Source: Firmicutes bacterium CAG:534 (GTDB lineage Bacteria > Bacillota > Clostridia > Lachnospirales > Lachnospiraceae). Taken from it: 25,403 nt of DNA. The notes under the pieces were generated by a model. That model did not search any database and was not told where the DNA came from. It worked only from the letters and a program-made list of their open reading frames with translations. Below are positions 22,729 to 25,403 of the stretch, in pieces. The translations under genes were made by a program, and so were the position numbers. Location of the stretch: positions 11,878 to 37,280 of the forward strand of contig FR894555.1 in assembly GCA_000436115.1 (NCBI GenBank). Direction: 5' to 3'. Every line of letters begins with the position of its first letter. Position 1 is the first letter of the stretch.

Positions 22729-22801
22729 TACGCAGTCTCCTTTATCATTACTGTTTTTCCCTGACAATATGCGCAATTTCATCTTTCACGTTTAAAAGCC
22801 A

Positions 22802-22830
22802 TTCAATATATATTGTTTAATGTATATTGT
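22802..22830. promoter_or_regulatory. AT-rich dyad/direct repeat, operator candidate for the PNPOx-like gene
   Basis: CAATATATATTG (22804-22815) is a perfect 12-bp palindrome. TATATTGT occurs twice, 14 bp apart (from 22809 and 22823). The block starts 3 bp after the -10 hexamer, where a repressor would block the start of transcription. No dedicated regulator gene is adjacent. Confidence 0.45.
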
Positions 22831-22832
22831 CC

Positions 22833-22860
22833 ATTATACTTATTGAAAAGGATATGTCAA
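22833..22860 (-). promoter_or_regulatory. Consensus sigma-A promoter of the PNPOx-like gene
   Basis: TTGACA (22855-22860) and TATAAT (22833-22838) are both perfect, with a 16-base spacer on the minus strand, leaving a leader of roughly 100 bases. Confidence 0.8.
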
Positions 22861-22968
22861 TAGCAAACACTTCATTTTGCATAGGTGATAGAGCCCTTCA
22901 ATTACTATAATATTAGAATAGACAATTTTCTTTTCTGTCTCCATAATGAAGAAAAAAAGGAGAAAAAG

Positions 22969-23913
22969 ATGAATACTATAAATATTTATATTACTGAATA
23001 TATGGAGTACTGCCAATACAGAAAGCACCTTGATTCCAAAACCATAAAAGCCTATAAAATTGATTTAAAGCAGTATACAGAATTTTCATCCTGTCAATCT
23101 GATTTCCTGTCCAGAAAAGCACTTGACCTTTTTATTACTGAACTACACAAACAATACAAGCCCAAAACTGTAAAACGAAAAATCGCCAGTTTAAAAGCAT
23201 TTTTTCATTATATGGAATACCGGGATCTAATTACAGAAAATCCATTTCAAAAATTGGACATTCGCTTTCGTGAAGCAAAGCTTTTACCCAAAACAATTCC
23301 TTTCCATACTATACAGACCTTTTTATCTACACTTTACCGCCAAAAAGCACTGGCTACCTCCCATTATAAACGTGCCTGCTGCATTCGAGATGTTGCCGTT
23401 ATTGAATTACTGTTCGCAACTGGTATGCGTATATCGGAACTGTGCTCTTTAAAGATTTCCGACATTGATCTCGAAAGCAATAACGTTTTGATCTATGGAA
23501 AAGGTGCCAAAGAGAGAATTTTGCAGATTGAAAATCCTCAGGTAATCTCCGCCCTGACCCTATATAGAAATACATTTGAAAAAGATATTACATCCTGCGG
23601 CTTTTTCTTTGTTAATCAGCAGAAACATCGATTATCTGATCAATCTGTCCGCTTTATGATTACCCGCATTGCTAATCTTGCCGGTATTGCACAGCACATC
23701 ACACCGCATATGTTCAGGCATTCCTTTGCAACGCTTTTGTTGGAACAGGATGTAGACATCCGTTATATTCAAAAAATGCTTGGTCACAGTTCCATTAGTA
23801 CAACTGAAATTTATACCCATGTAACAAGCGCAAAGCAAAGAGATATTCTGATGCACAAACATCCAAGAAATCTAATGCAAATAAACGATGAAGTTTCCCT
23901 AAACCTTTCATAA
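22969..23913 (+). CDS. Stand-alone tyrosine recombinase/integrase (XerC/XerD-like)
   Basis: A 314-residue site-specific recombinase that cuts and rejoins DNA through a 3'-phosphotyrosine. The N-terminal SAM-like core-binding domain (about 5-90) is followed by the catalytic domain. All catalytic residues are seen: R154 (ATGMRISELC), K178 (YGKGAKER), H247 and R250 (HMFRHSFAT), H273 (LGHSS) and Y282 (TEIYTHV). Length and motif style resemble XerC/XerD or the phase-variation invertases rather than long phage integrases. ATG 22969 follows AGGAG by six bases. An upstream GTG at 22885 in frame has no ribosome site. A TATAAT at 22906-22911 may be its -10. It is AT-rich, has no excisionase or conjugation partner nearby, and ends before a strong terminator. 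Confidence 0.92.
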   Translation: MNTINIYITEYMEYCQYRKHLDSKTIKAYKIDLKQYTEFSSCQSDFLSRKALDLFITELHKQYKPKTVKRKIASLKAFFHYMEYRDLITENPFQKLDIRFREAKLLPKTIPFHTIQTFLSTLYRQKALATSHYKRACCIRDVAVIELLFATGMRISELCSLKISDIDLESNNVLIYGKGAKERILQIENPQVISALTLYRNTFEKDITSCGFFFVNQQKHRLSDQSVRFMITRIANLAGIAQHITPHMFRHSFATLLLEQDVDIRYIQKMLGHSSISTTEIYTHVTSAKQRDILMHKHPRNLMQINDEVSLNLS

Positions 23914-24076
23914 CCGTAGTTTCTCCAAATAAAATTCCTCAGTCTTTTATCCTCTGGTTCACCGGCGGTTTATGTTACTGATCCTGACACTCTTCCCTTA
24001 TATTTTAACTTCTATTTTGAGGGTATCATGTACCGCAAAGCCACATACTCTGACTTTATTTATTTGCTAATTAATA

Positions 24077-24107
24077 AATGAAGGATAATTTAGAATTATC
24101 CTTCATT
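24077..24107 (+). terminator. Strong intrinsic terminator after the recombinase
   Basis: A perfect 14-bp stem (24077-24090 with 24094-24107) with a 3-base loop, followed by TTTTCC on the plus strand. It lies about 160 bp after the recombinase stop. The minus strand is also T-rich after the stem, so it may act in both directions. Confidence 0.82.
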
Positions 24108-24206
24108 TTCCAAATTCTGTCTCATAAAGACAAATTTCTTATCACCATAGTACCTTTTCCGTCTTTCTTTGAAAAGGAACTATAGTTCTCATTTCCGATT
24201 TCTCAA

Positions 24207-24234
24207 ATAAAAAACAGCCCTTTAATGGACTGTT
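24207..24234 (-). terminator. Intrinsic terminator of the toxin-antitoxin operon
   Basis: On the minus strand AACAGTCC (24227-24234) pairs with GGGCTGTT (24213-24220) with one G-U pair and a 6-base loop, followed by a T-rich run. It begins one base after the toxin stop codon. Confidence 0.85.
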
Positions 24235-24235
24235 C

Positions 24236-24538
24236 TCAGAAACTGCTTGGCGTATAACGCACCGTGACAATATGTACCTCATTCTTTTGTTTTAAGACAC
24301 GATAAATAACAACATAATTTTTTACAAATAACTGACGGTAATCCCCGTTTGCATAAGCCCCTACACGTCGAAGCGCTCCCCGTTCCGGTAACTCCTCCAG
24401 ACTTAGAATTGCGTTTTCTAACCTCTCTACCATATTCAGCGCTGTGTCAGGCTCCATCAGTTTTTCAGCAATATAAGTGTAGATACCATCTAAATCCCGG
24501 TAAGCGCGATCATAAAGTTTTACCGTATATTTACCCAA
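24236..24538 (-). CDS. RelE/ParE-family toxin
   Basis: A 100-residue toxin of the RelE/ParE superfamily, basic and with the usual alpha/beta order: helices early (RAYRDLDGIYTYIAEKL, then ALNMVERLENAILSLEELPERG) and C-terminal strands (YRQLFVKNYVVIYRVLK, VHIVTVRYTPSSF). RelE types cleave mRNA on ribosomes and ParE types poison gyrase. The sequence alone does not decide. The start is TTG at 24536-24538, seven bases after GGAGG and overlapping the antitoxin stop by 8 bases. An upstream in-frame ATG at 24631 would lie inside the antitoxin gene. The overlap and order antitoxin-first are classic type II coupling. Confidence 0.87.
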   Translation of the reverse strand: MGKYTVKLYDRAYRDLDGIYTYIAEKLMEPDTALNMVERLENAILSLEELPERGALRRVGAYANGDYRQLFVKNYVVIYRVLKQKNEVHIVTVRYTPSSF

Positions 24539-24794
24539 AGTGTTTCCTCCGTAAAGAAGAAAGCGCTTCTCTTGCATCCAGCAAAACACCTTCATCCGCA
24601 TATTCTCTTTCGGCTTCACTGATCGCAGCATCTTCCTTTGCGGTTTCTATCATTTCCTCATATGTTTCAATACTCATAACCACCAAATCACCATAACCAT
24701 TTTTAGTAATGAAAAGTGGTTCACGTTTTGCGTGGCAAAGTTCAGAAATTTCTGTAGTATTTCTAAGATCTGTAATGGGTCTTATTTGTGGCAT
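24531..24794 (-). CDS. Phd/YefM-family antitoxin
   Basis: An 87-residue antitoxin of the prevent-host-death/YefM family. The N-terminal DNA-binding part (MPQIRPITDLRN, then EPLFITKNGYGDLVVMSIETYEEM) is typical. The C-terminal acidic helix (ETAKEDAAISEAEREYADEG) would wrap the toxin. ATG 24792-24794 lies five bases after GGAGG. An ATG at 24804-24806 sits inside that region and is rejected. It is expected to repress its own promoter together with the toxin. Confidence 0.87.
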   Translation of the reverse strand: MPQIRPITDLRNTTEISELCHAKREPLFITKNGYGDLVVMSIETYEEMIETAKEDAAISEAEREYADEGVLLDAREALSSLRRKHFG

Positions 24795-24839
24795 ACTAAC
24801 CTCCATTCCGCAAACTCCTTACGTTTTGAAAAATAACCT

Positions 24840-24876
24840 TGTACATTATTATACCCGAATTATATACAAAGTACAA
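24840..24876 (-). promoter_or_regulatory. Toxin-antitoxin promoter with TGTACA operator motifs
   Basis: TTGTAC (24871-24876) and TATAAT (24848-24853) are 17 bases apart on the minus strand, upstream of the antitoxin. TGTACA at 24840-24845 lies just past the -10, and the -35 itself holds a partial copy as an inverted GTACAA. TGTACA is the reported core of the E. coli YefM-YoeB operator (recalled), so autorepression is likely. Confidence 0.75.
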
Positions 24877-24916
24877 TTATTCCATACGCTTGAATTTCAT
24901 AAAATAAAGAAACTCC

Positions 24917-25403
24917 CTAATACTTCCTCCTGCTTTTCAGCTCCTCATAAAGCAGCTTATAATTCTCATACCGGATCTGGCTGATCTTTCCCTCTGCAAG
25001 GGCCTGCTTAACGCCGCAGTCCGGCTCGCTTATATGAGCACAGCCTCCAAAGCGGCAGGCTGCCTCGTAAGGGGCAAATTCCGGATAGTAGCCGGAAAGT
25101 TCCTCCTTTTCAATGCCCTCCACGTTCAGGGAGGTGAAGCCGGGGGTATCCATCAGGAAAGTGTCCTCTCCTAAGGCAAACAATTCCGAATGCCTGGTGG
25201 TATGACGGCCTCTGTCGATCTTCCTGCTGATCTCGCCGGTCTCCATATGTGCCTCTGGATAAATGGTATTGATGATCGTTGATTTGCCCACGCCGCTTGG
25301 GCCTGCTACTGCTGTTGTTCTGCCCGCAAGGCAGCTTTTGATCTCCTCGATCCCTTCCTGCCTGTCGGCGCTGACAAAAAGCACTTTGCTGCCGCAGCCG
25401 CCA
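24917..25403 (-). CDS. rsgA: Ribosome small subunit-dependent GTPase A, C-terminal part (5' end outside window)
   Basis: A circularly permuted GTPase that aids late 30S ribosomal subunit assembly. The visible part is about 161 codons in frame from 25402. Motifs are G1 GPSGVGKST, the switch segment RHTTRH, G3 DTPGF, and the C-terminal zinc-binding domain ACRFGGCAHISEPDCGV, followed by a helix ending RRKY. The N-terminal OB fold and the G4/G5 motifs lie beyond the window edge. Internal GTG at 25384 is not the start. In many Firmicutes rpe and thiN follow. Here the toxin-antitoxin pair does, 122 bp downstream. Confidence 0.93.
   Translation of the reverse strand, partial: GGCGSKVLFVSADRQEGIEEIKSCLAGRTTAVAGPSGVGKSTIINTIYPEAHMETGEISRKIDRGRHTTRHSELFALGEDTFLMDTPGFTSLNVEGIEKEELSGYYPEFAPYEAACRFGGCAHISEPDCGVKQALAEGKISQIRYENYKLLYEELKSRRKY

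Larger units (their letters stand above)
23914..24235. other. Gene-free AT-rich spacer with two terminators and a dyad
   Basis: This 322-base stretch holds no convincing gene. It contains the recombinase terminator (24077-24107), a small TGTCT/AGACA hairpin near 24117-24131, a perfect 12-bp palindrome GAACTATAGTTC (24177-24188) and the terminator of the toxin gene on the minus strand. A short open frame ending at 24081 (17 codons from ATG 24028) has no ribosome site and no recognised similarity. No tRNA end, IS end or clear attachment site was found. Confidence 0.6.

Noticed and set aside
22885..22968. Upstream GTG start extending the recombinase by 28 residues
   Set aside because: It has no ribosome site, the extra residues do not look like the core-binding domain, and the TATAAT at 22906 falls inside it.
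23955..24081. Open plus-strand stretch ending inside the recombinase terminator
   Set aside because: It has no ribosome site, only a 17-codon frame from its ATG, and no recognisable domain. It may be a gene remnant, but that cannot be supported.
22860..24240. Search for an invertible promoter flanked by inverted repeats around the recombinase
   Set aside because: Only short dyads were seen. No pair of inverted repeats longer than about 10 bp bracketing a promoter could be identified by eye.

Overview
The window reads as chromosome of an anaerobic, endospore-forming member of Clostridia, most likely Lachnospiraceae (inference). Support comes from the Firmicutes order cysE-cysS-mrnC-rlmB-sigH, a T-box leader ahead of cysE, a fused homocysteine methyltransferase/methylenetetrahydrofolate reductase, a LytTR/DUF3021 pair, and SGN-type linker repeats that I associate with this family. 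Genus cannot be fixed by eye. Nearly everything between 1.8 and 22.7 kb is on the minus strand. No tRNA, rRNA, CRISPR array or insertion sequence is visible.

Layout, left to right. 1-1.8 kb (+): the 3' end of an AGCS amino-acid/cation symporter and a MATE exporter, convergent with the next block. 1.8-4.5 kb (-): a deleted, frameshifted azlCD remnant with its promoter still recognisable, then birA and a dus-family tRNA-dihydrouridine synthase. 4.6-7.8 kb (-): a five-gene cassette of LytTR regulator, DUF3021 membrane protein, ABC ATPase, ABC-2 permease and lipoprotein, resembling a LytTR regulatory system wired to its own exporter. 8.0-15.3 kb (-): a cysteine T-box, then cysE, cysS, mrnC, rlmB, an SGNH hydrolase with a pentapeptide-repeat linker, sigH, thiN and, after 87 bp, ldh with a strong terminator. 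15.3-19.8 kb (-): four genes joined by 4-base overlaps: a GGDEF protein, an alpha/beta hydrolase, the methyltransferase/reductase fusion and a nicotinamidase-like hydrolase. 19.9-22.2 kb (-): a zinc-ribbon membrane protein with a repetitive acidic/aromatic tail, followed by an MFS transporter. 22.3-24.9 kb: a visibly AT-richer accessory patch with a PNPOx-like flavoprotein, a divergent stand-alone tyrosine recombinase and a Phd/YefM-RelE/ParE toxin-antitoxin pair. 24.9 kb to the end (-): the 3' part of rsgA.

Functionally, the cysE/cysS operon links cysteine synthesis and charging under a T-box whose candidate specifier codon is UGC. The fused methyltransferase/reductase gene just upstream uses the neighbouring sulfur metabolite, homocysteine, and any read-through from it would enter the same T-box attenuator. 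The most system-like accessory unit is the LytTR-DUF3021-ABC-lipoprotein cassette. The clearest decay event is the azlCD deletion. The likeliest horizontally acquired stretch is 22.2-24.9 kb.
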